Shown here in pieces: positions 1-9,993 of a stretch of DNA of 64,000 nucleotides. How positions within the stretch are numbered: position 1 is the first letter of the stretch; each line of letters begins with the position of its first letter. The position numbers and the translations under genes were made by a program. The stretch lies in the NCBI GenBank assembly GCA_021772075.1, contig JAETNQ010000012.1, positions 35,070-99,069 on the forward strand. The letters are read 5' to 3'. The notes below the pieces were generated by a model. It did no database searches. It was not told where the DNA came from and saw only the letters and a program-made list of their open reading frames with translations. This DNA comes from Lachnospiraceae bacterium (lineage in GTDB: Bacteria > Bacillota > Clostridia > Lachnospirales > Lachnospiraceae).

Positions 1-623
1 TTCCGCTCTACGATTCCCTTTTCCAGCTTCATATTCGGTATGCCGTACATCAGCAGCCCGCCTACCCTGTCGGAACGCTCGTATACCGTCACGGAATGCC
101 CTCTTTTATTCAGCTGGTCGGCGGCAGCCAGCCCCGCAGGGCCGCTTCCTATGACGGCGACCCGTTTCCCCGTGCGTGTTTTGGGCGGCTTTGCCCCTGC
201 ATAACCTCCGGCATAAGCCTTTTCTATAATGGCGTATTCGTTTTCCTTCGTCGCCACCGCATCCCCGTTCAGCCCGCAGGTACAGGCCGCCTCGCACAAA
301 GCGGGGCATACGCGGGAAGTAAATTCCGGGAAACTGTTCGTCTTCTTCAGACGTTGGTACGCCTGTTCCCAGTTGCCCATATATACCAAATCATTCCATT
401 CCGGCACCAGATTGTGCAGAGGACATCCCGAGGTCATGCCGCAAAGATTCATCCCTGACTGGCAGAAAGGAACGCCGCATTCCATGCACCTCGCCCCCTG
501 CTGTCGCTGCTTTTCCTCCGGCAGATGTTCGTGGAATTCGTTAAAATTTTTGATACGCTCCTTCGGCCCGGCCGCTTGGGAGACTTCTCTCTTATATTCC
601 ATAAATCCGGTTGGTTTTCCCAT
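1..623 (-). CDS. gltD: Glutamate synthase small subunit GltD, 5' part only
   Basis: The N-terminal about 207 residues of the NADPH-dependent small subunit of glutamate synthase; the rest runs off the left edge. The protein starts [13 protein letters not shown] and carries the usual cysteine-rich N-terminal region for Fe-S clusters ([12 protein letters not shown], then [12 protein letters not shown] and [18 protein letters not shown]) followed by the FAD-binding Rossmann motif [12 protein letters not shown]. It passes electrons from NADPH to the large subunit, which makes glutamate from glutamine and 2-oxoglutarate. It starts 26 bases after the end of gltB on the same strand, so the two are almost certainly co-transcribed. 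The ATG at 623 sits at the family's usual start. Function is highly certain; only truncation by the window limits the call. Confidence 0.95.
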   Translation of the reverse strand, partial: MGKPTGFMEYKREVSQAAGPKERIKNFNEFHEHLPEEKQRQQGARCMECGVPFCQSGMNLCGMTSGCPLHNLVPEWNDLVYMGNWEQAYQRLKKTNSFPEFTSRVCPALCEAACTCGLNGDAVATKENEYAIIEKAYAGGYAGAKPPKTRTGKRVAVIGSGPAGLAAADQLNKRGHSVTVYERSDRVGGLLMYGIPNMKLEKGIVER

Positions 624-649
624 TTTTTCCATACTCCTTCTGCACTTTT

Positions 650-3600
650 TCATCCATTGGATGCCGCCCTGTTTCTTTTATCCGCATAAAATGCCTCGAT
701 CTGCGCCTGTTCCGCGCTCAGTCCCTTTTCCTCCATCTGCACGATGGCAGTCAGCATCCTCTCATAATCGTGGGGAATGATCTTCTTGAACTTCGGCAGA
801 TAATCTTTAAAATGTTCCAATATTTCCCTGCCCTTCGGGGAATTCGTCAGCGCCACATGTTCCCTGATCATTTCCTTCAATTCCAGCACATCATATTTAT
901 TCGTTAATTCATAGGAAGAAACCATCTCTTTATTCAGCCGCATATAAAGATCGCTGCTTTCATCCAACACATAAGCAATGCCTCCGCTCATGCCGGCTGC
1001 AAAATTCTTGCCGGTCGGCCCGAGGATCGCAACCCTTCCTCCCGTCATATATTCGCAGCCGTGGTCGCCCACGCCCTCCACTACCGCATAAGCGCCGGAA
1101 TTGCGCACACAGAAACGTTCCCCGGCAACTCCGTTGATAAATGCTTTGCCGCCGGTAGCGCCATACAGAGCCACATTGCCGATGATCACGTTCTCTTCCG
1201 CCCGGAATCTGCTTCCTGCCGGAGGATAGACCGCCAGTTTTCCGCCGGACAGCCCCTTGCCGAAATAGTCGTTGCTGTCGCCTTCCAGTTCCAAAGTCAG
1301 TCCTTTCGGGATAAAAGCGCCGAAGCTCTGTCCGCCGGAGCCTTTGCACGCCACCCGGTAGCTGTCCTCTTCCACATCATCGCCCAGCTTTTTCGTAATT
1401 TCGGATCCAAGGATCGTCCCAAAAGCCCTATCCGTGTTTTTCACTTCCACTTCGATGCTCTTTTTCATTCCCTTGGCAATCGCGCCGGCCAGCTGCTTCA
1501 GCAGCACTTTTTCATCCATCGTCCTTTCCAGATGGAAGTTATAGACTTGCTTTGCGTTGAAAGTCATCTTTTCCCTGCTTCCCTCATAAGGATTGGAAAG
1601 GATATGCCCCAAGTCGATTTTCTTCTGTTCCTGCGTCAGATTTTCCTTTCTTTTCAGCAGATCCGTGCGCCCTACCAGCTCATCCACCTTGCGTACGCCC
1701 AGCTTCGCCATATACTCCCGCAGTTCCCTGGCGATGAATTTCATAAAGTTCATGACATATTCCGGTTTCCCTTTAAAATTCCTGCGCAGTTCCGGATTCT
1801 GCGTCGCCACGCCCACCGGGCAGGTATCCAGGTTGCATACCCTCATCATCACGCAGCCCATCGTCACAAGAGGAGCCGTGGCAAACCCGAATTCCTCCGC
1901 TCCCAGAATGGCAGCTATCGCCACATCCCGGCCGCTCATCAGCTTCCCGTCCGTCTCGATCCTCACTTTATTGCGCAAACCGTTCATAATCAACGTCTGA
2001 TGGGTTTCCGCCAAACCCAGCTCCCAAGGCAGCCCCGCATGATGGATGGAATTCCTCGGGGCCGCCCCCGTGCCGCCGTCATACCCGGATACGAGGATCA
2101 CCTGGGCTCCCGCCTTGGCAACGCCCGCCGCTACGGTTCCCACGCCTGCCTCCGAAACAAGCTTTACGGAAATCCTCGCCTCCTTATTGGAATTTTTCAA
2201 ATCATAGATCAGCTCCGCCAGATCCTCGATGGAATAAATATCATGGTGCGGCGGAGGCGAAATCAGGCCCACGCCCGGCGTGGAATGCCTTGTCTTAGCG
2301 ATCCATGGATAAACCTTGCCGCCGGGCAGATGGCCTCCTTCTCCGGGCTTTGCCCCCTGCGCCATTTTAATTTGGATCTCCTTCGCGCTTACCAGATAGC
2401 GGCTGGTCACGCCGAACCTTCCGCTGGCCACCTGTTTAATCGCCGAACAGCGGTCCAGGCCGTCCTCTCCGATGCTCAGACGCTCCAGATCCTCGCCCCC
2501 TTCGCCGGAATTGGATTTTCCATGGAGCCGGTTCATAGCGACCGCCATCGTCTCATGGGCCTCTTTGGAAATGGATCCATAGGACATAGCTCCCGTCTTA
2601 AACCTGGTGACAATGGATTCCACGCTTTCCACTTCCTCCAGCGGAACGCCTTTCTTCGGATAGTTGAAATCCATAAGCCCGCGCAGATTTTTGATCGAAG
2701 TCTCGTCATTCACCAGCGCCGTATACTGCCGGAACATCTCATAATCGCCCCTTTTGGTGGATTCCTGGAGCAAATGGATCGTGGCCGGATTGTAAAGATG
2801 CTCCTCCGCGCCGCTGCGCATCTTATGATGCCCAAGACTGTCCAGCGTCAGATCCGATTCCAGCCCAAGCGGGTCGAAAGCCTTGGAATGCAGTTCGTCT
2901 ACCTGTTTTTCAATTTCTTTTAAACCGATCCCTCCCACGCGGCATACCGTATTGGTAAAATATTTTCCTATCACATCGTAATCGATGCCCACAGCCTCAA
3001 AAATCTGCGAACCTTGATAGGACTGGATCGTTGAAATACCCATTTTGGATGCGATCTTAACGATTCCATGCAAAACCGCGCTGTTATAATCGTCCACCGC
3101 CGCATAATAATCCTTATCCAGCATATGATTGTCGATCAGTTCCCGGATGGATTCCTGCGCCAGGTACGGGTTGACCGCGCATGCGCCGTACCCGAGAAGG
3201 GTAGCGAAATGATGCACTTCCCTCGGTTCTCCGGATTCCAGGATCAGCGCCACGCTCGTTCTTTTTTTCGTTTTGACCAGATGCTGGTTTAACGCCGACA
3301 CCGCCAACAGGGAAGGGATCGCCACATGGTTTTCATCCACTCCCCGGTCGGAAAGAATCAGGATATTCGCCCCTTCCCGGTACGCCCTGTCCACCTCCAC
3401 GAACAATCTCTCGATGGCCCGTTCCAAGCTCGTATTTTTATAATAAATGATCGGCACCACTTCCACGCGGAAGCCGTCCGCCTTCATGCCTTTGATCTTC
3501 ATAATATCCGTGTTGGTCAGGATCGGATTGTTCACTTTCAGCACATTGCAGTTCTTCGGCGTCTCCTCCAGCACGTTCCCTTCCGTTCCGATGTAGACGG

Positions 3601-5215
3601 TAGTGGAAGTCACCACCTCCTCCCGGATCGCATCGATGGGCGGATTCGTGACTTGGGCAAAAAGCTGTTTAAAATAATGAAACAGGGGATGGTAGGTCTT
3701 GCTCAGCACCGGAAGAGGCGTATCCACGCCCATCGCCGCGATTGCCTCGCTCCCGTTTTGCGCCATAGGAAGAATGCTCGTCTTCACTTCTTCATAAGCA
3801 TAGCCAAAAGCTTTCTGCATCCGCTGTCTTTCCTCGTCCGTAAACTGGGGAACCCTTTCATTGGGTATCTTCAGGTCTTTCAGCATCACGAGATTGCTGT
3901 CCAGCCATTCCCCGTATGGTTTGGCACAGGCATATTTTTCTTTTAATTCATCGTCGCCGATGACCCTGCCCTGTCCCATATCCACAAGCAGCATCTTGCC
4001 GGGACGGAGCCTCTCCTTTACCACGATTTTTTCCGGCGCGATATCCAGAACGCCCACCTCCGAAGAGAGGATCAGCTGGCCATCGTCGGTAATCATATAG
4101 CGGGAAGGGCGCAGGCCGTTGCGGTCCAAAACCGCCCCCATCATATCCCCGTCGGAAAAAAGAATGGATGCCGGCCCGTCCCATGGTTCCATCATGGTGG
4201 CATAGTATTGGTAAAAATCTTTTTTATGCTGGTTCATCGTCTTATTGTTGGCCCACGGCTCAGGAATCGTGATCATCACTGCCAGCGGCAGATCCATCCC
4301 GCTCATGACAAGGAATTCCAGCGTATTATCCAGCATGGCGGAATCGGAACCAGAAGCATTGACTACCGGCAGTACCTTGTGCAGCTGCCCGCGCAGATGC
4401 TCGGATTCCATATTCTCCTCCCGCGCCAGCATCTTATCCGCATTGCCCCGGATTGTATTGATCTCCCCGTTATGAACGATAAACCGGTTCGGATGGGCCC
4501 TCTCCCAGCTCGGATTCGTATTGGTGGAAAAACGGGAATGCACGATGGCCACCGCCGACTCGTAATCCCGGTCCTGGAGATCCGTAAAAAAGGTGCGTAA
4601 CTGCCCCACCAGAAACATCCCTTTATAAACGATGGTCCTGCTGGACAACGACACCACATAAGTATTGTCCCCCGACTGTTCAAAAACCCGGCGCGCAATA
4701 TAAAGCATCCGGTCAAAGGCCAGCCCTTTCTCCACATGAAGCGGCTTTTTTACATAACCCTGCATAATATAAGGCATGCACTCCACCGCTTTTTTTCCAA
4801 GGACGGAAGGCACGATATCCACCTTCCTCCATCCGAGGAAGTCCAGCCCCTCCTTCTGCACGATGATCTCAAACATCTTTTTCGCCTGGTTTCTTTTCAT
4901 CTCATCCTGGGGGAAGAAAAACATTCCCACGCCGTATTCCCTCTCCCCTCCCAGTTCGATTCCCAAGGGTTTCGTTACCTTTACCATAAACTTATGGGGC
5001 ACCTGCGTCAGAATCCCTACCCCGTCCCCGGTCTTCCCCTCCGCGTCCTTTCCTGCCCTGTGTTCCAGGTTTTCCACGATCTTCAGGGCATTCTCCACCG
5101 TTTCATGGCTCTTTTCCCCTTTCATATTTACACAAGCCCCGATCCCGCAGTTATCGTGTTCAAATTCTTCCCGGTAAAGCGGCGCGCGGGGCGCTGTCCT
5201 TTTTGCATCAAACAT
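650..5215 (-). CDS. gltB: Glutamate synthase large subunit GltB
   Basis: Large subunit (1521 aa, normal for the family) of glutamate synthase, which converts glutamine plus 2-oxoglutarate into two glutamates. The start at 5215 is chosen over an in-frame ATG 16 codons upstream because AAAGGAG lies just before it and because it leaves a short 22-residue propeptide before the catalytic Cys23 (DNCGIGAC) of the N-terminal glutamine amidotransferase domain. After that come the central domain, the FMN/Fe-S synthase domain ([26 protein letters not shown], and the [19 protein letters not shown] cysteine cluster) and the C-terminal beta-helix GXGXXG repeat domain ([32 protein letters not shown]). First gene of gltB-gltD. 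Expression is probably controlled in the leader, which has a terminator-like hairpin. Confidence 0.97.
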   Translation of the reverse strand: MFDAKRTAPRAPLYREEFEHDNCGIGACVNMKGEKSHETVENALKIVENLEHRAGKDAEGKTGDGVGILTQVPHKFMVKVTKPLGIELGGEREYGVGMFFFPQDEMKRNQAKKMFEIIVQKEGLDFLGWRKVDIVPSVLGKKAVECMPYIMQGYVKKPLHVEKGLAFDRMLYIARRVFEQSGDNTYVVSLSSRTIVYKGMFLVGQLRTFFTDLQDRDYESAVAIVHSRFSTNTNPSWERAHPNRFIVHNGEINTIRGNADKMLAREENMESEHLRGQLHKVLPVVNASGSDSAMLDNTLEFLVMSGMDLPLAVMITIPEPWANNKTMNQHKKDFYQYYATMMEPWDGPASILFSDGDMMGAVLDRNGLRPSRYMITDDGQLILSSEVGVLDIAPEKIVVKERLRPGKMLLVDMGQGRVIGDDELKEKYACAKPYGEWLDSNLVMLKDLKIPNERVPQFTDEERQRMQKAFGYAYEEVKTSILPMAQNGSEAIAAMGVDTPLPVLSKTYHPLFHYFKQLFAQVTNPPIDAIREEVVTSTTVYIGTEGNVLEETPKNCNVLKVNNPILTNTDIMKIKGMKADGFRVEVVPIIYYKNTSLERAIERLFVEVDRAYREGANILILSDRGVDENHVAIPSLLAVSALNQHLVKTKKRTSVALILESGEPREVHHFATLLGYGACAVNPYLAQESIRELIDNHMLDKDYYAAVDDYNSAVLHGIVKIASKMGISTIQSYQGSQIFEAVGIDYDVIGKYFTNTVCRVGGIGLKEIEKQVDELHSKAFDPLGLESDLTLDSLGHHKMRSGAEEHLYNPATIHLLQESTKRGDYEMFRQYTALVNDETSIKNLRGLMDFNYPKKGVPLEEVESVESIVTRFKTGAMSYGSISKEAHETMAVAMNRLHGKSNSGEGGEDLERLSIGEDGLDRCSAIKQVASGRFGVTSRYLVSAKEIQIKMAQGAKPGEGGHLPGGKVYPWIAKTRHSTPGVGLISPPPHHDIYSIEDLAELIYDLKNSNKEARISVKLVSEAGVGTVAAGVAKAGAQVILVSGYDGGTGAAPRNSIHHAGLPWELGLAETHQTLIMNGLRNKVRIETDGKLMSGRDVAIAAILGAEEFGFATAPLVTMGCVMMRVCNLDTCPVGVATQNPELRRNFKGKPEYVMNFMKFIARELREYMAKLGVRKVDELVGRTDLLKRKENLTQEQKKIDLGHILSNPYEGSREKMTFNAKQVYNFHLERTMDEKVLLKQLAGAIAKGMKKSIEVEVKNTDRAFGTILGSEITKKLGDDVEEDSYRVACKGSGGQSFGAFIPKGLTLELEGDSNDYFGKGLSGGKLAVYPPAGSRFRAEENVIIGNVALYGATGGKAFINGVAGERFCVRNSGAYAVVEGVGDHGCEYMTGGRVAILGPTGKNFAAGMSGGIAYVLDESSDLYMRLNKEMVSSYELTNKYDVLELKEMIREHVALTNSPKGREILEHFKDYLPKFKKIIPHDYERMLTAIVQMEEKGLSAEQAQIEAFYADKRNRAASNG

Positions 5216-5250
5216 AGCTTTTTCTCCTTTTTTCGTGTCGGATGAGGTAC

Positions 5251-5290
5251 AAAAAAGCCGCAAAGAGCCTTTCCTACGCTCCTTTGCGAC
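5251..5290 (-). terminator. Terminator-like hairpin in the gltB leader (possible attenuator)
   Basis: On the minus strand CGCAAAGGAGC (5288-5278) pairs with GCTCTTTGCG (5268-5259), with one bulged G and a 9-base loop, and the 3' arm is followed by GC and a run of six T (5256-5251). This is an intrinsic terminator lying after the gltB promoter and before the gltB start. Since transcription should begin near 5295, the hairpin forms almost at the RNA 5' end. Attenuation or antitermination is an inference; a plain 5' stabilising hairpin is the alternative. Confidence 0.6.
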
Positions 5291-5301
5291 TTACGGGTAT
5301 A

Positions 5302-5330
5302 ACTATACACCAAATATCAATACTTGTAAA
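5302..5330 (-). promoter_or_regulatory. Sigma-A promoter of gltBD
   Basis: On the minus strand TTTACA (5330-5325), a 17-base spacer and TATAGT (5307-5302), close to the vegetative consensus and correctly oriented for gltB. The predicted start of transcription is about 5295. Confidence 0.75.
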
Positions 5331-5361
5331 CAACTTTTTCTTTTTAGATACGGAGATCCAT

Positions 5362-5391
5362 TTTAATTCCCCCGAATTCGGGGGAATTAAA
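5362..5391. terminator. Perfect 30-bp palindrome, probable bidirectional terminator or operator
   Basis: A 30-base perfect palindrome with no unpaired centre (axis between 5376 and 5377; half-site TTTAATTCCCCCGAA). It sits directly after the stop codon of the KilA-N gene and about 30 bases upstream of the gltB -35. On both strands the CCCCC/GGGGG core is flanked by AATTAAA/TTTAATT, so it can serve as an intrinsic terminator. Lack of a loop also allows cruciform formation or binding of a dimeric regulator upstream of gltBD. Confidence 0.6.
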
Positions 5392-6213
5392 TCATTTTAA
5401 GACCTTTGTATTTTGCTCCTCTAAAATAGACATTTGATGTATTGCAATTTTATTAAGTTTTATTAAGCGTTCTTTTTGACTTAACCCATCTTCAATCAGC
5501 ACTGCATTTATATTTTCCATATTTGATATGCATATCAGTTCATTTATACTTGCATAATCACGAATATTACCTTTTTTATCCGGATTCTTATCCCTCCATT
5601 GTTTAGCCGTCATGCCAAATAATGCCATATTCAGCACATCAGCTTCAGATGCATAAATAGTAGAAGTTTGTTGTGGTGTAAGTTCCGGTGGAATAAGATT
5701 AACTTTGATTGCATCTGTATGTATCCGATAGTTAATTTTTGCCAATTCTCTTTTAGCGCTCCATCCAAGTAAAGACTGTTCTTCTTTTTTTAACCGCTCA
5801 AATTCCTTAATGAGATATAATTTGAACTGCGGAGACACCCAGCTTGCAAATTCAAACGCGATATCTTTATATGCATATGTTCCACCATACCGTCACGCTT
5901 TTGCTACAATGCCCTTTGAATTTGTACGTGATACCCATTGCTTAACCGACATAATAAATCGGTTTAATCCCGCCTCTAACATTATTTCTTCATAAGCGGC
6001 AGTATTGAAGTCTGTATTATACATTTCTTCCCATATGCCAAGAAATTCTATTGTATTCTTGTTACGTAACCATTTTTCTATCAGAGCAGATCCGTTGTCA
6101 ATTTTCTTTACCACATCGGTTAAAGAGATATAATCATCTTCTTCAATCTGTAAGACCTGTATCTCCGTTCCATCAACATTCAGTTTTCCCATAGGCAAAA
6201 CCCTTTCATTCAT
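5392..6213 (-). pseudogene. KilA-N domain protein interrupted by an in-frame TGA
   Basis: Reading straight through one TGA codon at 5895-5893 (codon 107) gives a 273-residue protein. The first part, MGKLNVDGTEIQVLQIEEDD then YISLTDVVKKID, and the part after the stop, RYGGTYAYKDIAFEFASWVS, together make a typical KilA-N DNA-binding domain (phage and defence-associated regulators and antirepressors). Both sides are in the same frame, so this is a nonsense change, not a frameshift; a Gly codon (GGA to TGA) is expected there. The second part alone has an ATG at 5838 but that would begin in the middle of the domain. The gene is more AT-rich than its neighbours, which suggests it was acquired. It is probably inactive unless the stop is a strain or read error. 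Confidence 0.8.
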
Positions 6214-6244
6214 TGTGCAATCTAAAAATTGATTTCCGCACTTT

Positions 6245-7093
6245 CTATCTCTTTCCCATCCTCCCCATCGCGTACAAAGCCAAGCCGGCCAATGCCGCCA
6301 ATATGCAGCAGTTCAGCGGCGTCACGATATTTTCCTTCACCGCTTGGCTATAACCGGCAATAAACACGGCGATGTTCGCCACGGCATGGAATAAGACCGG
6401 GGCAAAAAAACTGCCAAACCATTCATAGGAATAAGTGATCGCTATGCCGAGAATACAGCCATAGATGCCCTGCACCAGATTGCCATGGTAAGCGCCGAAC
6501 ATAATGCCGCAGACAATTACGGACAGCATTTTTCCAAAATATCTCCGCATCCGGTTGTAAATCAGCCCCCGGAATACAATCTCTTCCGCCAGGGGGGAAA
6601 CCAGCCCATAGATCAGAAGGCCCGCGCCAAACGCCACGCTGTACTGTCTGCCCGCCACTTCCCGGTAGCTTTCCGAAACCTGTGTCAATCCGGCAAGAAC
6701 CATCAGCATATTCACGCCAAGGGCAAAAACGGCCGCAAAAACGGCCAGAAGCACATATTCCGCCGTTTTTGCTTTTCCTTCCATTTTTGTTATCTTATTT
6801 TCCCCGGACAGCACTTTTGCCCACTTCAATTCCTTACCCGCCATGGGCCATACCGCCGCCATGCCGATGACAAGCGATAATGCATTGAGTACGCCGTTCA
6901 CCGTAGCCGCATTGGCTTCTATAAACTCCGCATATGCATCGCCGAATATTCCCGTTCCAAGTCCTGCCAGAAATGCCAGCAGAATCTGCGCCAGATCATG
7001 TACGACGAAATAAACCAAAAAGGGAAAAAGAATATTCATCGTTTTGCGGAAGGAACTTTCTTCCGTCGTCTTTATCCTGCCTCCGTCCGTCAT
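6245..7093 (-). CDS. CPBP family intramembrane glutamic endopeptidase (CAAX/Abi type)
   Basis: A 282-residue polytopic membrane protein. The ATG at 7093 is preferred to a longer frame because it overlaps the stop of the upstream gene (ATGA) and has GAGG about 10 bases before it. The C-terminal half holds the family motifs PLAEEIVFRGLIYNRMRRYFG (the EExxxR motif, written here as part of its surroundings, residues about 190-210) and FGAYHGN, with several membrane helices around them. The family includes CAAX prenyl proteases, bacteriocin-immunity proteins and regulators of membrane-bound factors; the substrate cannot be told from sequence. Translationally coupled to the HAD phosphatase upstream. 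Confidence 0.85.
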   Translation of the reverse strand: MTDGGRIKTTEESSFRKTMNILFPFLVYFVVHDLAQILLAFLAGLGTGIFGDAYAEFIEANAATVNGVLNALSLVIGMAAVWPMAGKELKWAKVLSGENKITKMEGKAKTAEYVLLAVFAAVFALGVNMLMVLAGLTQVSESYREVAGRQYSVAFGAGLLIYGLVSPLAEEIVFRGLIYNRMRRYFGKMLSVIVCGIMFGAYHGNLVQGIYGCILGIAITYSYEWFGSFFAPVLFHAVANIAVFIAGYSQAVKENIVTPLNCCILAALAGLALYAMGRMGKR

Positions 7094-7782
7094 TGCACTA
7101 ATAACCTCCCCAGTTCCTCTACCGTATCCACAAGGAAATCCGCGCCCGCCGCTTCCAGCTCCCCTTCTTCCGCATAGCCGAAGGTAACACCCACCGTCAC
7201 CAGCCCATGTTCCTTTCCCCCGGACACATCGAATTTCCGGTCGCCGATCATAACCGCTCCGTCTTCCCCTGCGCGCCGGGTTTCCGCAAGCCCTTCCTTT
7301 TTCCCCCATCCGGCTTCTTCCAGCTGCCGCAGGGCCTCCGCCACCACTTCTTCTTTCGCGTCACGCCTTCCGTCCAGTTCGCTTCCCACAACCACGCGGA
7401 AATAACGGTATATGCCAAAATACTGCAATACCTGTTCCACAAACACCTGGGGCTTGCTGGACGCCACCGCCAGCACCTTGCCCCTTTCCTCCAGCATTTC
7501 CAGCATTTCCTTTATCCCCGGGTAAATGCTGTTTTGGAAGATGCCCTTAGGCCGGAACCACTCCCTGTATTTTTCCACCGCTTCCCTGGCCTGTTCTTCC
7601 CCGAATCCATAAAAACGCATAAAACTCTCCCGCAGCGGCGGGCCGATAAAAGGCGTCAGTTTCTCCAGATCCGGCTCCTCAATGCCAAAAGAACGCAGGG
7701 CATACTGCACCGATGTCGTGATTCCTTCTTTCGGATCGGTCAAAGTCCCATCCAAGTCAAACAACAAATATTTGTATTTCAT
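7090..7782 (-). CDS. HAD hydrolase, phosphoglycolate phosphatase-like
   Basis: A 230-residue HAD superfamily phosphatase with a cap domain. Motif I DLDGTLTDP (nucleophile Asp near residue 9), a thiol or serine motif II in AVASSKPQ, and motif IV MIGDRKFDVSGGKEHG are all seen. It is of the Gph/PpaX type, which dephosphorylates small phosphorylated metabolites; the substrate is unknown. The ATG at 7782 has GGAG upstream and overlaps the stop of the 95-aa gene by four bases; the 40-codon longer frame runs into that gene and lacks homology. It is the middle gene of a three-gene overlapping unit. Confidence 0.88.
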   Translation of the reverse strand: MKYKYLLFDLDGTLTDPKEGITTSVQYALRSFGIEEPDLEKLTPFIGPPLRESFMRFYGFGEEQAREAVEKYREWFRPKGIFQNSIYPGIKEMLEMLEERGKVLAVASSKPQVFVEQVLQYFGIYRYFRVVVGSELDGRRDAKEEVVAEALRQLEEAGWGKKEGLAETRRAGEDGAVMIGDRKFDVSGGKEHGLVTVGVTFGYAEEGELEAAGADFLVDTVEELGRLLVQ

Positions 7783-8066
7783 ATTCTTTCTCCATTCCGC
7801 CCCTTGTCTTCCTGCTTCCGACGGTTTAAAATCTGCGTCCGCCTGGCAATGACAACCGCCAGCGCGTTCTTCGCCGCCTGCTGGTCTTTGTGGAGCAGAC
7901 ACTGCCGCAGATTCACAAAACTTCTCCCGAACACCTCTTCCCCCGTTTCTTCGTACTGCTGCTGCATTCTTTGCAGCACGGAAAAGGCCGCCCGCCAGTT
8001 ATTATGATGGACTGCCTGGCCAAGTTTCATAAAATCAGGGCTTTTGCAAAAATCTGTGATTTCCAT
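7779..8066 (-). CDS. Small conserved-looking protein of unknown function
   Basis: 95 residues, MEITDFCKSPDFMKLGQAV at the N-terminus and a basic, polar C-terminal tail. The composition suggests a soluble, mostly helical protein; I do not recognise the family. It has AAAGGA seven bases before its ATG and its stop overlaps the start of the HAD gene (ATGA), so it is translated and coupled to that gene. A role as partner or regulator of the HAD enzyme is a guess from gene order only. Confidence 0.7.
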   Translation of the reverse strand: MEITDFCKSPDFMKLGQAVHHNNWRAAFSVLQRMQQQYEETGEEVFGRSFVNLRQCLLHKDQQAAKNALAVVIARRTQILNRRKQEDKGRNGERI

Positions 8067-8157
8067 TTCGGTTCCTTTCTGTTCTCCAAGGGATACTATG
8101 GCGTTACATTTGGAAAACTTTTACAAATGCTTATGGTACCAGGCAATCACATCATTT

Positions 8158-9830
8158 CTATTGCCGGCAAACCATTGCGTAGTAAAGTAAATATCCTTTC
8201 CCCTTTAGCTTCTCTATTTCCTCATCCGTGATGTTTCCTGTTTCCAATACCTTTTTGAATAGTTCGAATGCTAGCGACCCCACTTTCAGCGCGCCATATA
8301 TACTTTCATCATTTATATTGAACTCCCCGATCTTCCCATCCCTTTCCACGCTTTCATCATATGGCGTTCCGCTCTTCCCCTTAAAATAAATCTCCTTCTT
8401 TTTCTCAAAGTCATAGTTCTGCGCCTCTGAATTTTTCTTCCTGGTCAAAGGCACAAGATTGGCAATCCGATTGCCCCACCGCTCACGCATCGCCGTATCA
8501 GGCCACAGTTTCTCCCATTCGGATCCCGCCCTGACCGTCTGTGGCAGGACATGCTCTATCGTAAGTATATTCGGCTCAAAATCAAACTTGGCGGCTCCGT
8601 CGCCCACAAACTCATTCAGCCTTAAGATCACAAAATTCCGCCGTATTCCTGTCAGCTTATATATTTCCCCGTCCAGTGTATCTGCAAACTCCTTCTTTTC
8701 CTTATTGGACAATTCAATGGATGCCAAGGGATCGTCCAAGCTGTGGTCAGGGTTCATTTCCATTTCCTCCAACAGCCGCTTGTACCTTTCAATCCGGCGG
8801 TTGATATCTTTTGCCGTAATGTGGAGGAACGATGCCAGCCTTTCCATAAACCAAAGCACATAATCCGGGTCATTTTTATGCTCGGCCAAAAACTTGATGG
8901 CCGGGGGCATCCAGTCTGAATTGCCGATTTTATTCAGCCAGAACAAATATTGGTTTACTTGTTCCGCATTTTTTACAGCGACATATTTTCTATTTGCCAG
9001 AATTACATATGCCTCTGCGTATGGTTCCAGAATATCATCAATCAATTCCCTGGGCGTGACTTTTGTCAGCACGGCTTCCCGGAATTCTTCCAAAAGATTC
9101 TTTTTGGCTTTTGCCTTTGAAAAGATCATATTGGTATGGGCGAATACTTCATTGAATCCGGAACGGGAAGTCTGCACCTCCAGGTCTTCCCATTTATCCG
9201 TATAATACTGCTGTTCCTTTTCCGGCAGCTTCCCGATGATATCCGATTTTATAATATCCACCGGCATCAGGTTCAGGCCCCTGCTGTTCATCACAGAGAA
9301 CATCCGGAATGCCGACTGCTGGCTTGGCGAATAGACCGCCACAAGATAACATCTTGTTACCAAAAATTTGCAGAATTCCGCGACCTTTTTCTCATCCTTC
9401 CCGAAAACTGCATCCATCTTTCTTAAGAACAGCCCGCTGTTTGCCTTTATATGCTGCTGTGATTCATTCGGCAGACTTTCCATATCCAGTGCCTCCAGCT
9501 CATCCAGCCTTACATTTTGAATGCATTTCTGAAAAAAGGTTTTGTCCTTTTCCCGCAGTTCAAGCCTTGGCAGCGGCTCAAGCCCTTCCAGCTCATTCCC
9601 CGGCTTCCGGAGATATTGATAGCAGTTATTCCTATTGTCCCCCGTCAGACAGGAAGCAATAACCGAAAATAGAATTATCAGCGTCGTCAGCCTCTGCTGC
9701 CCGTCTATGACATCCGCACGAGGCTTATCATCATCCTTGATCAAAACAATGCTCCCCAAAAAATAATTATCGACTCTTCGCTGAATATCTTGCTTAACGG
9801 ATACTCTTTTCCTGTAATCTTGCTTCCCAT
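8158..9830 (-). pseudogene. DUF262/DUF1524 (GmrSD-like) protein with a broken N-terminus
   Basis: The long open part encodes YFLGSIVLI, VIDGQQRLTTLIILF (the DGQQR nucleotide-binding motif of DUF262) and, at the C-terminus, TIEHVLPQT and NRIANLVPLTRKKNSEAQNY (the HNH-like DUF1524 nuclease region). This is the architecture of GmrSD-type modification-dependent restriction proteins. The natural start MGSKITGKEYPLSKIFSEES (from 9830) is in a different frame, and joins the rest near 9775 after loss of about 40 codons, including the expected QRPYxW motif. Translation from an upstream ATG (9924) gives unrelated N-terminal residues and would begin inside the merR terminator. The gene is probably inactive. 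The total length of 1673 bases is not a multiple of three. Confidence 0.8.
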
Positions 9831-9871
9831 AATATAATAATGCCCCTTCCTTCCGTGATGGCCGATCTTGC

Positions 9872-9916
9872 AAAAAAGTGCAAAGCCTCTGATTATTCCA
9901 CAGGCTTTGCACTTTT
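9872..9916 (-). terminator. Intrinsic terminator after the MerR gene
   Basis: A 15-bp perfect stem (9874-9888 with 9902-9916, arm AGGCTTTGCACTTTT) and 13-base loop; on the minus strand the 3' arm ends in a T run. It lies 78 bases past the merR stop and before the original DUF262 start, so it separates the two. Confidence 0.85.
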
Positions 9917-9993
9917 GCATGCATCCGTCAGTCACCAAAGTTTTATGATTAGAATCATCATATCACATTTCAGGCGTAAAGTCTATTTCCTTA

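Noticed and set aside
1061..2923. Long open frame on the plus strand opposite gltB
   Set aside because: It is in antisense to a certain gene, has no ribosome site or known domain, and arises from codon bias of gltB.
5893..5895. TGA in the KilA-N gene as selenocysteine or recoded stop
   Set aside because: A Gly codon is expected there, other genes end in TGA and no SECIS-like hairpin was noticed next to it.
9741..9938. 65-codon frame at the start of the DUF262 gene as an independent protein
   Set aside because: Its second part is the true DUF262 N-terminus, cut off by a frameshift; its first part is merR terminator sequence.
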